Assembly (NCBI GenBank): GCA_947579605.1
Contig: OX388305.1
Span: forward strand, 22,271,542 to 22,335,541
Reading direction: 5' to 3'
Source: Athripsodes cinereus
Lineage: Eukaryota; Arthropoda; Insecta; Trichoptera; Leptoceridae
Length of the DNA: 64,000 nucleotides
Shown: positions 63,863 through 64,000 of the stretch, one piece after another
How positions within the stretch are numbered: position 1 is the stretch's first letter
Layout of the letters: each line of letters begins with the position of its first letter
Notes under the pieces: generated by a model
The model's input: the letters and a program-made list of their open reading frames with translations, nothing else
What the model was told of the DNA's origin: nothing
The model's database searches: none
Position numbers and translations under genes: made by a program

Positions 63863-64000
63863 AGTAACAAGAAAATTCGATTAAAGTAATCAAGCCACGT
63901 GATTTTTGTATGTACATACATGCTTCTATTCCGGACAAATATACCTACCTTCTTTTTTCGTCATCCTTTCAACATCTATGCACAATAATAATTGGCATGC

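Larger units (their letters stand above)
50060..64000. other. wg 3' UTR and downstream intergenic DNA
   Basis: No further exon recognised. The repeats found are listed separately. About 50.5-52.2, 52.4-53.8, 55.2-55.8, 56.3-58.6, 59.9-61.0 and 61.4-62.3 kb show only AT-rich sequence and chance ORFs. No RWNC or CHGxSGSC motif of a neighbouring Wnt gene occurs here. Confidence 0.6.

Noticed and set aside
50060..64000. Neighbouring Wnt gene of the ancestral Wnt cluster
   Set aside because: No frame contains Wnt signatures such as RNRRWNC, CHGxSGSC or CCGRGY. Any neighbour lies outside the window.

Overview
The window is nuclear DNA from an insect. It is AT-rich, full of transposon debris, and carries one protein-coding gene split into four coding exons with GT-AG introns. 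That gene is the + strand Wnt1 orthologue (wingless, wg), from ATG at 3217 to TAA at 50057-50059. The conceptual protein is 421 residues and carries the Wnt1 landmarks: signal peptide, a GRGSMWWGIAK start to the mature protein, the CHGMSGSC acylation motif, 23 cysteines, and a variable arthropod Wg insert before the C-terminal cysteine domain. Order within insects cannot be fixed from this sequence alone. The protein is clearly arthropod Wg-like; a hemipteroid is a guess from base composition and repeat style.

Layout: 1-3216 is upstream DNA with LINE 3' ends, a 385-bp hAT-type MITE with an 8-bp target duplication, a broken LINE fragment, a GC-rich patch at about 615-740, and the 5' UTR. Exon 1 (3217-3311) encodes the signal peptide. 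Intron 1 (18.5 kb) holds a complete and apparently very young LTR retrotransposon (4457-10048, antisense to wg, identical 652-bp LTRs, GTGA target duplication) that encodes only a Gag-like protein. It also holds two tRNA-derived SINE families. Exon 2 is 21822-22090. Intron 2 (25.4 kb) holds a nearly perfect 75-bp-arm foldback, a 98-bp tandem array, a second TIR element, a hAT-like element with an internally amplified end, and many copies of an unclassified repeat beginning CCATCACGGCAT. Exon 3 is 47500-47807, intron 3 is 1.66 kb, and exon 4 is 49466-50059.

From 50060 to 64000 lies the 3' UTR of unknown length and then intergenic DNA with more repeats: a SINE, a tandem array forming the end of a CCATCACGGCAT element, a Penelope-like remnant, and a nested long-TIR element. 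No second gene, rRNA, functional tRNA or CRISPR array was seen. No flanking Wnt gene (Wnt6, Wnt9 or Wnt10) was recognised. I found no undescribed multi-gene system. The notable items are the young Gag-only retroelement in a developmental gene, several elements whose own ends have been tandemly amplified, and a palindromic TCF-type site in intron 2.
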